Positions 15,101-25,400 of a stretch of 64,000 nucleotides of DNA are shown here, piece by piece (the first letter of the stretch is position 1; the number at the start of each line of letters is the position of its first letter). Source of the DNA: Plazaster borealis (lineage: Eukaryota > Echinodermata > Asteroidea > Forcipulatida > Labidiasteridae); the NCBI GenBank assembly GCA_021014325.1, contig CM037464.1:4371127-4435126 (forward strand), read 5' to 3'. Both the position numbers and the translations under genes were made by a program. The notes under the pieces are model-generated. The model made no database searches. It saw only the letters and a list, made by a program, of their open reading frames with translations, and was not told the origin of the DNA.

Positions 15101-18100
15101 TGCCGAGTTCCCTTGTAGGGAATATCATCTGAACAAACAAACAAACAAACAAACAAACAAACAAGCAAATATAGACTTTTGAAGGTCGTTCCATGAATAA
15201 TGAGTTTGCAAGTTTGATGCTCTAGTATTTATTACAGCCAAAATGTCTGCTGATAATTATTTCATTAGCTCTAACGAGATTTCACCTCCGAAACATTTTT
15301 TTAAAGAGATCGTTCTGAATCAGGAGTTTTATAGTACGTGACTCAGAATTTAGCCGTTAATGAATTTGCAGCGAAAACTCTCACCATCAGCCTAGATGCC
15401 CTTGTTAAAAAGTTCACAAACACATCCAGCACGAGCCCCCAAACCCTCCCCATTTTGTTGTGATTCAACAACACATGCAGACTGAAAATATATTTTTAAA
15501 ACATTATACAAAATTGGTGTCCTTTCTTAATTTTGATTGTGCCTCAGAACTTGCTGGGACCCATGGGAGACCAGTGGTTACCACTGAATTGGCCACCCAG
15601 TTGAAATAAGAAAAGAACAAAAATAATAGGGAGACAGTAGAGCACTGGCAAGTTAATCCGGAGGTCGCAGGTTCAAATTTCGCTCCTTGATAAATTTGTG
15701 TTTGTTCAACCCAAAATTATTTATAATTTACCCAGTCAGTTTCCCCTGTGGTTTAAAATAACTTCAAAAAACAAATGATGTAGGGGGGCATAATATTACA
15801 ACTTTAAGGAAACTAACAGCATTTAACTGAAAACAATAGCGTTCAGGGTAGACACATTCTTTTGATAGGGCATAAAGATGGGTGATGGAGCCTTTACAGG
15901 AAAGTACAGTACACTACAGGGATAGTTGCCCTATCAGCTCACAATCAGCATCAATGCCATTTGACAAACCCTGTTACTGAAAATTCATGGCACTTCAAAT
16001 GACCTTTTGGGACTGGGAGAGCTGCTCTTTTGAATGGAGGCCAAGGACGTACTGTACATCACAGTTACTTACTAAAGACTTGTCTACATTTCATCAGAGT
16101 GCATTCCCTCAATAGGGTTGCCAATGAATAGACTGACAATTTCTACTCAATATCTGGTTTCACAGTCTGAGCTGACGCGCTGCATTTATTATAAGCCTAA
16201 ACTGACCTACATTTCAGCATCTATTCTCAGTTGACAATGAATTTAGGACACAATTATATTCTATACTACCTAAACCAAGACCCGGCCTACATTTCACAGT
16301 TCAATCGCTCAATATGGTTGGCGAAAACTACACTTTCAAATACGTATTCCATAACATCTGGCAGCACCAATAGCTACTGTGCACACAGTCACATAAGCAC
16401 ACACTGGAACAATTGTGCGCATAGTCATGCGTAGGCCTACACTGGCAGAGGTGCAAGTAGGTACGTATCCATGACACATGCATGTTCTGCATGGAGCAAT
16501 AAACTAGTTTATTGCTCCTTCTACCTTCATCCATGGTTTCTGCACTCTATGGTTTCTGTAAAGGGCAAGGCAGCTTGCACCACTACATGTATGATGAGAG
16601 AATTACAAATTTTCTAAACATTTCAAGGGGTACCAAGGCATGACTAGGGCCTGTCACCAACTAGACAATTGCCTCATTCTTCGCACATACACCAAGCACT
16701 TGTGAAGTAGCCTATGCACTGCTCAAACCCCATCCATTCAAACACACACATGGCACATCTTCATTGAGAATTCCAAGCAAAAACCAGACTGCACCCAGAC
16801 AACAAACAATTATAATGGTTTACAAAGGGATTTAAGCCTATTTACCATGGAGGAAAAGCCCATGGGTTGTCAAGGTCCCCCCTGAACAATGGGAGAGATT
16901 AAATATTTCCACTGATCCCACATCAATGATAGAGTAGGCCACCTATCTTGTTGGGACTGACTTATTTGCCCTTTGCATAGTCAGCCATTTGCCAGTACAG
17001 CTTGACTTGAGAACAGCAGTGAATAGAACTAGGCATTATATAACTCTGTATTGTCACAGTAATGTGATGACACTTTCATCCAAACAGATCAATACAAATA
17101 CAATACAAATGAAGCATGAAGTCCAGGCTCTACACACACATGGCTGACCCATGCAAATAACTGTTAACAGTTAAATTCAGAATCCTACCCCATGACCAGC
17201 CATGTACATGGTGGAATAAACCTTTCCAGGAATTTGAATGAATTATTCATGAAGCATGCATTCAATGACTGTGTGTATATCATCATAGAGACCTGGTCCT
17301 TGCTCTATGATATCATCAACTGTATGCTTGCATACTCAGGCTGTGTGCAGTCCAACAAACTCACATCAGATCCTTCAGGCCTATTGTCATCCTTTATTTT
17401 GCAATGTATTTAGGGCTGCCACAACATCGGATCATGTCGTAACTCTAGTCGTAACCATTGTTTGGAAATAAATAAAGGATGCGTAATATAGACTGTGGAA
17501 CTCTCGCACAAATCAAAAAATGATAAAAACAATTTGAATGAAGACGAATGCTATATTTTTCTATGAAATCAAATGTTGTTTTAAAATTATTTTTATATAG
17601 TACCTACAAAGCTCTTCAAAATAAAAATACTCAATTGCAATTTGTTATTACTTCAATTTCAATTTTTATATGACACATATATAATTTGTTAAAATTAACA
17701 TTGATAAAAATTGAAAACTTTGAAGAAGGATTTTGGAAACTCATTTCTTACAAACCCCATTTGCCGATCACGCCCGAATTTGTGCGACCAATACATAGGT
17801 TTAATGATTTAACATGAACATCAGTTGGGCAAACTTCTTATTTTAATTGTTTAGTCTTATTCTCAAGTTTTCTTTGTTGATTTGTTACATTTATTTTACT
17901 TTCATATAAGTTCCCAACATCAATAAGATAGATTTTTTATTGCCATAACTACAAAAATTGAAGAAACAGAATCGCGTACGGGTAAAACTAAATATGGCTG
18001 AGACCAACTTGGTCCCGTAAGACTTGCACAGTCTATTGTTTTTTGCTGCTCAAATCTAAGCATCTACCAAAAACATCCGATTCCGCTCGTTCGGGTGCTA

Positions 18101-18761
18101 ACTGAGTGAGAGTTCATAATTCCATGTACAGCCACAGGCCTTTAAAATACACACTTGTCACTTGGCTTGGTTGGCTGCAGATTGTGCCGAATCACCTTGT
18201 AAAACCCTTAAAAATTAGGTCTCATAATTCAATAATTTTGCACATCTCTCGTTAAAAAATAATGAGTGCTTTGAGACGCCTGTAGATAAAGTGGTATAAG
18301 AGCTGAATATTTATTATTATTATTATTCATGCGAGTGAAGTAGTCAAGTACAATGTTTGTAAACATAAACAAACCTGGAAGTTTGATTGATGCGTTCTGC
18401 ACAATGCTGCATCTTGTGTCATTTTCCGGCCAGTCGTGCATATTATCATCTAAATGATACCACTTTGCCTACATATGACAGCTTGTGAACAAGATTTGAA
18501 AAACTGAAAACAAGAATGTTGTTGTAGCAAAATGAATAAATATACATGTAGGCTACACAATGGTAGCACAAAGGGATAGGGCAATTTCTTTTCAAAGCCT
18601 TCAACAATTTTGAACTTATTCCCTTACCTCAATTTTTCTCCGATAATAAGGATTTTACCGAAAGTTCTTGTACTAATCGATGTGAGAGATGATGTCCGAA
18701 GAGGTTTGGAGATCTGAAGACCTAACTGACCAGTGGATTTACGGTGATGGTTGGACAGCAT
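197..18761 (-). CDS. DEPTOR: DEPTOR: DEP domain-containing mTOR-interacting protein, complete, 8 exons
   Basis: Inhibitory partner of mTOR kinase in mTORC1/2, cytosolic and lysosome-associated (family knowledge). Exons in coding order: 18628-18761, 8352-8536, 6280-6400, 5967-6033, 3232-3346, 1734-2173, 1115-1219, 197-337. Together they are 1308 nt (435 aa plus TAA; human protein 409 aa), and every junction keeps phase with GT/AG ends. DEP1 (about aa 40-125) has VKDRRHHLRMYPKSFIGNEA and continues VCDDHVFKDAYLFYRF. DEP2 (about aa 150-235) has GTQLVNWLVKNG and FKDERHLYQF. A Ser/Pro-rich linker follows, ending LLDPESPYVKRTIK. The C-terminal PDZ (about aa 345-430) has GDSVGFGFVVRGEGPSFVQT and DPTGPAAAAGLK. 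The start was chosen because an in-frame TAA lies upstream and the exon ends KILIIGEKLR, matching the human segment just before DEP1. The linker keeps SSG but not the complete human SSGYFS degron. Intron 1 is about 10 kb and full of repeats. Very sure of identity; exon 1 slightly less so. Confidence 0.95.
381..930 (+). repeat. tRNA-derived SINE, two tandem heads
   Basis: Two RNA polymerase III-like heads with B-box variants (GGTTCAAATTC and GGGTTCGAATCCCGG), each followed by a 'cacttgtgtccttgagcaag' body. Between the second head and its tail lies a G homopolymer at 693-713. The tail ends in ATT trinucleotide repeats near 930. This arrangement recurs widely in the window. Confidence 0.75.
693..713. 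repeat. Poly-G tract inside a SINE
   Basis: Uninterrupted run of about 21 G on the plus strand. Length is likely unstable or imprecisely assembled. Confidence 0.85.
1490..1725 (-). repeat. Repeat family E fragment (GAAACGTC motif) next to DEPTOR exon 6
   Basis: Carries the minus-strand motif CTGATCGAAACGTCGAG and the end sequence GGATTTGAAACTTTGCA. The same sequences occur at 28277-28490, 38530-38690 (partial) and 42229-42420. The repeat end lies only about 15 bases from the GTAAAT donor of DEPTOR exon 6. Confidence 0.6.
2720..3111 (-). repeat. MITE family B copy
   Basis: Has the family B landmarks: TGAGATATTGTCCAAAATCT, 'ccatgcaggaggaataatc', an inverted CTCAGATT pair, and an ending in ACCAAACGTATAC. 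Lies in DEPTOR intron 5. Confidence 0.75.
5200..5360 (-). repeat. SINE (GTTTTCC family) copy, reverse
   Basis: Contains the reverse of the sequence seen at 39090-39350: tRNA-like head with GGATTCAATCC, then 'actgaaaacccaatccaca' and the 'ggggaaaaccac' body. Confidence 0.6.
6855..7122 (-). repeat. SINE (GTTTTCC family) copy, reverse
   Basis: Reverse copy of the element at 39090-39350. The tRNA-like head ends near 7120 (GGATTCGAACCAGGGTC on the plus strand). The 3' end matches 'agggttctcagaaaagcg'. A non-LTR retrotransposon remnant abuts it. Confidence 0.7.
7123..7735 (+). mobile_element. 3' remnant of a non-LTR retrotransposon reverse transcriptase
   Basis: Translated in pieces, the plus strand gives RRESAISSLVLKIQSNPEIP, then RLQWCLMNQFQTDAGPRRSS and FSDCGELQMMHNMVGACPLF. 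The last matches the C-terminal Cys/His segment (CxC...H...CP) typical of non-LTR retrotransposon polyproteins in marine invertebrates. Frames are broken by shifts and stops, so it is dead. No EN or RT core is present. It lies in DEPTOR intron 2. Confidence 0.65.
7821..7871. repeat. Perfect 25-bp hairpin
   Basis: Left arm 7821-7845 and right arm 7847-7871 are exact reverse complements (arm begins TTCATAAATTCATGAACAGC) with a 1-base spacer. The surrounding CAGGCCTG / 'gttcataattcc' context recurs at 18100-18150 and 30505-30640, so it is part of a repeat. Confidence 0.85.
8578..8952 (-). repeat. MITE family A copy (TTAA-flanked)
   Basis: Starts TTAAAGGTATCGTACACG and ends CGTGTACAGTGCCTTTAA, so the terminal inverted repeats include TTAA at both ends. 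Internal hairpin AAAACTTCTTGCAAGAAGTT. Lies in DEPTOR intron 1, 41 bases upstream of exon 2 (exon 2 ends at 8536). Confidence 0.85.
9120..9499 (-). repeat. tRNA-derived SINE, reverse
   Basis: Head at the right end (TGGCGTGTCGTGGCCGAGTG on the minus strand) with B box GGGTTCGAGTCCCGG. Body with 'cttgagcaagatacttta'. TAAT-rich tail at the left end. Confidence 0.8.
10690..11056 (+). repeat. tRNA-derived SINE
   Basis: Contains GTGTGGGTTCGAGTCCCGGT, 'gacacttgtgtcctcaaaca', 'agagaaggggttcgcc' and an ATT-repeat tail at 11040-11056. The head is truncated. Confidence 0.8.
11361..11951 (+). repeat. MITE family B copy with internal tandem duplication
   Basis: Starts AAGGGTCTGTACCGGTATAC and ends CAAACGTATACAATCCCTTTAA. 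The central part (TGCATTTTGAGAAA to CAGATTTTCGGCAATAT) occurs twice in tandem, roughly 11460-11640 and 11646-11825, so the copy is about 190 bp longer than its relatives. Confidence 0.8.
12080..12412 (-). repeat. MITE family B copy
   Basis: Reads from TTTACGTTTGGTAATTGGAA to ACCAAACGTATACAGTAAAG, with the GAGATATTGCCGAAAATCTG landmark. Confidence 0.75.
12945..13273 (+). repeat. MITE family A copy
   Basis: TTAAAGGCACTGTACACG at the left and CGTGTACGATGCCTTTAA at the right. The central hairpin is partly deleted. Directly followed by a reverse SINE. Confidence 0.85.
13274..13590 (-). repeat. tRNA-derived SINE, reverse, degenerate
   Basis: Contains 'aggatacaagtgtcatgacc' at the head end and 'taacactcatcgtggaagag' with a TATA/ATA-rich tail. 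The head lacks a good B box. Confidence 0.65.
13771..13961. repeat. Palindromic MITE family C (GGGCCC ends)
   Basis: Inverted ends with consensus GGGCCCAATTTCATAGAGCT and TGCTTAAGCAGC near each arm; internal 'accagtcacagattgtacac'. Other copies: 32145-32338, 33018-33213, 35180-35372. Confidence 0.85.
14147..14680 (+). other. Unassigned segment with two overlapping open frames
   Basis: Open frames at 14147-14362 and 14308-14676 (122 codons) overlap in different phases. No recognisable domain, no splice context and no signal peptide were seen. It lies within DEPTOR intron 1 on the opposite strand. Likely non-coding or an old repeat. Confidence 0.3.
14868..14960 (+). repeat. tRNA-like SINE head
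   Basis: Reads like a D-loop/anticodon/T-loop series (GTCAAGTGGTTAGACTGAAG ... GTGGGTTCGAATCTGG) but shows no acceptor-stem pairing. Taken as a SINE head rather than a tRNA gene. Confidence 0.5.
15131..15165. repeat. (CAAA)n microsatellite
   Basis: Eight CAAA units, next to a copy of the retroelement tail also seen at 36795-36900. Confidence 0.9.
15200..18090. other. DEPTOR intron 1 sequence without recognised genes
   Basis: AT-rich. Contains one tRNA-like SINE head near 15640-15700 (AATCCGGAGGTCGCAGGTTC) and GT/CA-rich stretches around 16360-16440. No open frame with homology and no clear inverted-repeat element were recognised. Confidence 0.5.
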
Positions 18762-19290
18762 CTTGCTTTGACAGCTGAAAAATTGTCCGGACTCACAACA
18801 GAAAGTTTCTTAATGTGGTAATCCTAACATCAAAGTTCTTTCAGGCCAACAGCTGGAGTACTCAACCATGTTTTACAGAACCGGAGCAGATGTTTTCCGA
18901 CTTTTTTTCCAGACATCTGTTTTTGTCGGCGCTTCTATACAGAAGTTTTCACACTGCTTGAACTGTTGTCCGAATAGTCAGAACCGCGTTTAGAAGCGAA
19001 ACGTCCTTTCTGACTGTAATAATTCGGGTGTTTTTTTCCCTCTTGGAGATACTACCAGTTGACTTTTGTCCGAGACACAATGACTTCACTTGTTGCAGCT
19101 GCTCATGACAGACAATGCTGAAAAGGAAATAACGAGTTAAGTATGGTCAAATACGACTCCACCATAACAGATAAAATGTCAGGGCTTTGAATAGGTAATG
19201 GGCCAGTGGCAGTACAGAGTCCATTTCAACTGTGCACCCATCCTTCCATGGAACCTAGCTCTGATGATCCTTGCAGACTAATTGATCATT

Positions 19291-19697
19291 AATAAAGGGT
19301 CTGTCTACATTTGATAATCACTCTTAAAATTAATGGCAATAAAAACCAACTTGGTTAGAAGTACAGCAGCTTTCGTTAAAAGCATTTTGAGAATCATTTC
19401 ACTTTGAAGTAATGTGGTTATTACATGTATTATGGAAAAAGATATCAGTTTTTATCCCCCAAAAATTTGAATCTGAGAAACGTTAGGCCTACTGTAAGAT
19501 ACGTTTCTCAGATTGTGTGTATTCCTATTACGGACTATTCTTCCTGCGTTGACATAATCGCTCCAGATTTTCGGCGATATCTCAAAAAAGTGACCGTTTT
19601 GAAAGAAATTTTCACAGGTTAGTTTTATTGTATACCTTTATATTAGGATTAAAACAATCGAACGGTTCCAAAAAACAAAGTTATACTTTCCCTTTAA
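19291..19697 (+). repeat. MITE family B copy
   Basis: Starts AAAGGGTCTGTCTACATTTG and ends in TTATACTTTCCCTTTAA. Contains the inverted CTGAGAAACGTTA / ACGTTTCTCAG pair. Confidence 0.75.
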
Positions 19698-20186
19698 TGC
19701 TGTCGTTACTGTAATGGTACTGACTTTACAGTAATTGTTTTTCTTCTGCCGACACCATTTTGGAGTAGATAATGAAAATGTAATTTTGGGGCTCAAATTT
19801 TCTCAAGAATTTCTTCAGATATTGGAGCCGGTTTGCCGACTCACCGATTACCAATATTCTCCAACTATTTGAATGATAAAAGTCCTTTAAAGAGTCACAT
19901 TCACGACCGTATTATTTACAAATGGTGAAGTTTGGGGGTGTCTTTGTGTTTGCTCCATACTTCCATGTTATAGGCAGGTCCAAAACAACTAGCCACCGCT
20001 GATGGCAAAAGTTGTGTGGTTTGTTTGACCTTGCATTTTTCAGAGTTTTTGCTGGGAGTGTTTCGGAGAAAAAACATTGTTACCCTGTTTTTGGTGTGAG
20101 GTAAGGGACTCATAATAATTTCTTTCTATTTCTTGTAGACCCGATCTATTAGGAAAATATAATAACTAAATATTTCAGCTGCTCTT

Positions 20187-20562
20187 TTAAGGCATCGTAC
20201 ACGTTTGGTATTTACTCAAAATATATATTAGCATAAAAACTGACTTGGTAACGAGCAACGGAGAGCTGTTATTAGTATAAAACATTGTGAGAAACGACTC
20301 CCTCTGCAGTAATGTAGTTTTTGAGAAAGAGGTAATTTCTCACTAAAATAATAAAAGACTTCTAGCTAGAAGCCTTTTATTAATATTCCTATCTGAAAGC
20401 ACACAAATTTGTACAACAAGGGTGTTTTTTCTTTCATCATTTTCTTGCAACTTCGATGACCAATTGAGCCCAAATTTTCACAGGCTTGTTGTTTTATGCA
20501 TATGTTGGGATACACCAAATGAGAACACTGGTCTTTGACAATTACCAAACGTGTACGATGCC
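20187..20562 (-). repeat. MITE family A copy, one end lost
   Basis: Left end TTAAGGCATCGTACACG. The right end stops at CGTGTACGATGCC and runs directly into another repeat instead of TTTAA. Confidence 0.8.
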
Positions 20563-21179
20563 AAAAACAAAATTTTTATTTTTATCCTATAAAGATGGTG
20601 TTGGTAGCAAGTATCCCGGAAAAATTATTTCGTCTGAAGTACCCCCATTGACTAGAAAAATAAGAAAAAAAGTATGTAATGTTGAAAAATGTGAATCTCC
20701 AAAGATTGGCTGAAGACATTTTTTGGAAATTTCTGTGGTGTCCCTTTAAATGCTGCCCTCAATACAGCCAGAGATGTGGTTGGTACCCGCTGTTAGCTCC
20801 ATTTTAAAGTTAAACCACTCATGCAGACTCTTAGCTTAGAGGTTTAATACCTCTAACAAAATTGAAAGAATGGAAGACAAATACTGGCTAATTGGAAGAG
20901 GAAATATTTTGCAAATAAATAGCATTTTCGTATTTTTGATCCTTATGAGTGGAAAAGCCGTGGTCAGATTGGGCATCTTCTTTGTTCATTAATACTAAAA
21001 TCATATTAGATAATGTCCATCTTGATTGATTAATGTCAATAACGATATTTAATGATAGTGGATAGTTTGCCGGCACTGGCAAATATTTGAATGTAGTAAA
21101 CACTATATAAGCCGGCATGTCGTATAGTGACCTCTTTGACAAGTCTGCGAGAAGCCGACATTATATCTAGGCCTAACAT

Positions 21180-22440
21180 TTTTTACCAACTGACTGCGTC
21201 AGTATGTGGCTCAGTGAGATATTATGTGCTCCAGTTTGTCGACTGACAGTGACACATTGCGGGATCAAGGTTTACTATCTCTATTTCTTTATTTGTTCAG
21301 CCCAAACAATAAGATAAATTCTTCTTTTATTCTTAAAAATTGACTTCTACATCTAATGGATAGTACTCCCCCTTCACTTTTCTAATTTGTGGCTCCCGAG
21401 AATGTTTTATTTTTTTTAAGGGAAATAAAGTCAAAAATTGTAGTAATGGTCTGAATCCCATCTCCTGAATAACTAATTAAGTCACAATGACAATTCTGGC
21501 CTGGAGCCTGACTAGCATTGTCACAGAGATGCGCAGCACAACTGTTTTTTGGGACTTGACAAACAATATTTTTAATACATGTATCTCGCTTGTTACGTCC
21601 CAAAAAACAGTCACTGCACATGTTCAGCGCCGCAGCGGTGTCTGGTTTTATTTCGTTTACTAAAAAGAAAGGTGGTGGGGCGGTGCAGGCAAAATATCCA
21701 CTGCCATTTTTATAATCATAATTATTAATCATCAATCACCATAATTTTATACCACATGACATAAAATCATCATCATACAGCATCTAATGCTTGACCTTTT
21801 GATGTTTGAGTCCCAAAGCACTCAGGTGTCCACAGGCGAGCCTGCTCGATTGAAATCGCTGAGTTATATAATAATACTAAAATAGATAGGCTAGATTGTT
21901 TCATTCGATATATAGCCAGTGATGGCCTGGTTATTTTTTTCCCACCACCTCAAATCAAAGAACTACGGACGACGACCGACTGAAAACAAAAAGTGTGAAG
22001 CAAATGAAATGGATGCACAACTGTAGCATTACAATCATAACTCATCGGTAAAAAAACAACAGAAATGCACTGCATTAAAATTGATAAACTAGGTCAATTG
22101 CTGTGGTGAAAATGACCATGCACATTACAAACACACTTTACATTTCTGTAACACTAACCTTAACACTAAACAGACTGGAGACAGACTGAACTGGAACCGT
22201 TTAAAAGTTCACATTGCACAGATCCGATAGTCAACCGAAGGCAACATAGAAAGCACAAACCTTGCTAGCTGTTTGGCATGATCTTGTACTGGTTGTTATT
22301 GTACAATCTCTGATATTTTAGTGGGCGTTTTAATTTATTAGAGCTGTGTTGATGACGGGTCGTCCATCCATCGTGTGCAACAAGAATTGCGATCGCACCA
22401 CGTCGATGTTGTGTGTGTGTACGTTTGTTGTGTGCGTGTG
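21180..22440. other. Gene-free sequence upstream of DSCC1
   Basis: No gene, SINE or MITE recognised. A minus-strand open frame at 21382-21735 (117 codons) lacks homology and splice context and is not supported. Confidence 0.4.
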
Positions 22441-22492
22441 ATTGAGAAAAAGCACGTGTTGTAGCGCCCTCTATCGAAACAATAACAAAAAC

Positions 22493-25400
22493 ATGGCGGG
22501 AAACAGGTAAGCATTAATGCTGTCTAGTGTCTACATCATGTACGATTCGCAACACCATGGCCATTCCTTCCTCCATGGTTTATTTTGTTTAAACATTAAC
22601 GTTACTTATTATAACTAAAATACCCGTCATGTTTGTGACCTTTTTGGGAATAGCAATAAATAGAAAGGGTTCGGTGTCCTATGTTGCTTTCTCGAGTTCT
22701 GCAGACCAACATTATAGATCCTCCCGTGTCCGGTTTTCGATGTACTAGGCCTATGCCTTTTTCTTTAAATTTAAAAAAAAATAATGATGCCATATATCAA
22801 CTGATGCCCTAATTACCTTCCTTTGTTTATAAGAAGTATGTAAAAATATATTAAAACTTGATAGACATTGAAACTTTCACACCACGCACCGATCTTCGAT
22901 GACTTCAATAGCGTCCCATTTGTTTTGAGTTTTACCTGTTTTCGAGGCAAACAAGAAAGTATGGTGCCCTGGTGAAGCCATACGCAGAAGAAACATCTGC
23001 AGTGACTTCAAGTGTTCTGTGAGACGTTGTGTATGACTCTATATCTTCATTTTATTCAAAATATTTTTTATTTAATTTTAAAAATTACGATGGTAATTTG
23101 CAAAAACTATTAAAAAAAAAAAAAAAAAAAAAGTGTCAATAAGTCTTGGCTTTCAAATCTGATTTTTAAAAAAGTTTTGAATCTTTTTATGTTTCTTAAC
23201 ATTTATAATAAAGCATATCAATAAACAGTAATATTTGAATCACCAAGCCAATGTTTAAATTTTAATGTTATTAATAATAAATGATATGAGGGTTTAAAAA
23301 AAAATTCTCCAGACTGTTAGAAAATGATATAAGGCACATGGCTTCTTTAAGCCTCTGTATTTTTTCCCCCAGAATGCTCAGCAGAATTTTAAGTCACATG
23401 ATTTTATCATCATGAATTGTGAATTGAAAAATTGTTCGATGAAACTTTTTCGGCGGGCAAAATTTTTTTTATGGCCCCGACAGTATGACATTTTTGTACC
23501 TTGTAGAAATGCCTAAAATACCACAAATTTTTGCAATACAAGTGCAACTTGCCAGTGGAGCCTCACATAATTCTAAGTTTTGGTCAAAGGAGAGGAGACT
23601 CTTTGCTTGGCAAGTCAAACCACAAAAATTGTATCTAGGGACTGTTTACATCGCGCGCAGAGAGGTAAAAGATTTGCATCAATTTCAGGGACGCCCTGAA
23701 AACAGGACCTCCTACGATAATTATTCAATAATAACTCACAGTCACAAGCAACACACTAAATCATAATGCTACTGCTAGATGAGGGTTGACATGACAGACC
23801 ATCCATGACAGGGGCCTAGGGGTCGGGGGAGGACTATTGCCGACTCGACCATGTCGACTCGTCGATAGAACCAAGTTTGTCTGTTTAGTGTTTGTATCTT
23901 GTCTTGCTTGATGGATACTGCACCTGAGTGCACCAGCTTCTTCACAGGGATGGGCATGGTTGGTTGTGCGCATGATCATGATGATGATGATGATGGAATT
24001 GCCTACCACACCAGCCACCAAGCCAGAAAGTTGAAACACCGCGTCAAACTCCCTTTAAGTTTTAAGTGTCTGGTTCTTTTTGTGCATATATACAACTCTG
24101 AACTGAATGAAACACATGGGACCCCAGCCCCATTCATCATGTTCATAGATAGTGCCAATACGCTGCACTCTCTATATCCAGCGTTTACTATTACCATTGC
24201 CTTTTATTGGCACTATTTTTATTTGCAGGGGCTAAATGGGACCCACGAGTTTTGGTCAGTATTTTTATGGTTAAGTGTCAGACTAGACTGGAACTTGAAC
24301 CCACACTCTGAGCATGCATGACATGCTGAACCTGATGTTCAGTTCAGTACAGAACACGCACTTGACCGCTGGGCCACAACAACAAACTAGATCAATGAGT
24401 AGACAGTAGGCCTCAACCGAACTATTGTAGGCCTAAAAGTAAAATAACAATTAAAAAGTCAATCTCAGGACTTAACAAGATTGAACTTCAAGAGCAGTCC
24501 TTTCCCTTCCTTGCTCATAAAAGCTTCCTTGTTTGCCCTCTTTATGGTTTATGTAGAGACTCCCTCCGACACTCTGAGCCTAAACTTATCTTACTAGCTA
24601 GAGAGGTTAAAACCAAAGTAACAATTTATAAGGAATATAACAACATGTATCATTTAACGTCATTAATTTCCACTCACTTGCATGGTTGCGATAATCCTTG
24701 CAACGGTCACAGATTGGAGGGTTGCGAAACACTCATCATAAGAATTGGGGAAATATTCAATTTCGGCCGTTTCTGTCAGACTAGTGACCAGATTTGTCAA
24801 ATTTTTACCACTTTCCCACACATTCTAAGAACACTGATTTTATCATTGTGTAATGAATCAAATTAGAACAAAACATAATCAAGAAAATTGTTTGCTGAAA
24901 AAGAATGACCTTAACTAAGCATTCCAAAGACTGACGGAGTTGTATGCGACCGACCAGAGAATGGCAGGTTATGAATTACGATTCTCGCAACAATAGTATC
25001 AGGAGTCTGTTGAATTGAAATAATTCTTTTCAATCAATTACTCGGTTATATCAGAGGCTATATAACTCGGTTATAGTTAAGTTGTATGGCGTGCTGTTGC
25101 TGAGTAGTTTAGTATAGTGCTGATCAAACTCAAGAAGTTGTGATGGCCAAGTCATTGGAGTGTGCGGTTCGAATCCCAGTCTTGACACTTGTGTCCTTGA
25201 ACAATGACACTTGAATATCATCACCCAGGAGTAAGTAGAATGGGTACCTGTGAGGGTAGATATTGTTGTTGTTAGTGATAGTAACCTGTTTGCCCATTTG
25301 GCTGCCGGTACTGCATACTCCAAAGGAGTTGAGATGGTTTCAAGAATGCTAAGGGCCTGATGAGAAGGGGTGATCAAACTGATGACTGAAAAGCACTTTG

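Larger units (their letters stand above)
18762..22492. other. Divergent intergenic region between DEPTOR and DSCC1
   Basis: Lies between the two start codons. It holds a family B MITE (19291-19697), a family A MITE (20187-20562), and part of a repeat shared with 26240-26520 (around 20566-20800). Just upstream of the DSCC1 ATG are an E-box CACGTG at 22453-22459 and TAGCGCCCTCTA, whose complement resembles a CTCF-type core. No CpG island or TATA box is obvious, and transcription starts cannot be placed. Confidence 0.5.

Noticed and set aside
21382..21735. 117-codon minus-strand frame upstream of DSCC1
   Set aside because: No recognisable domain, signal peptide or splice context.
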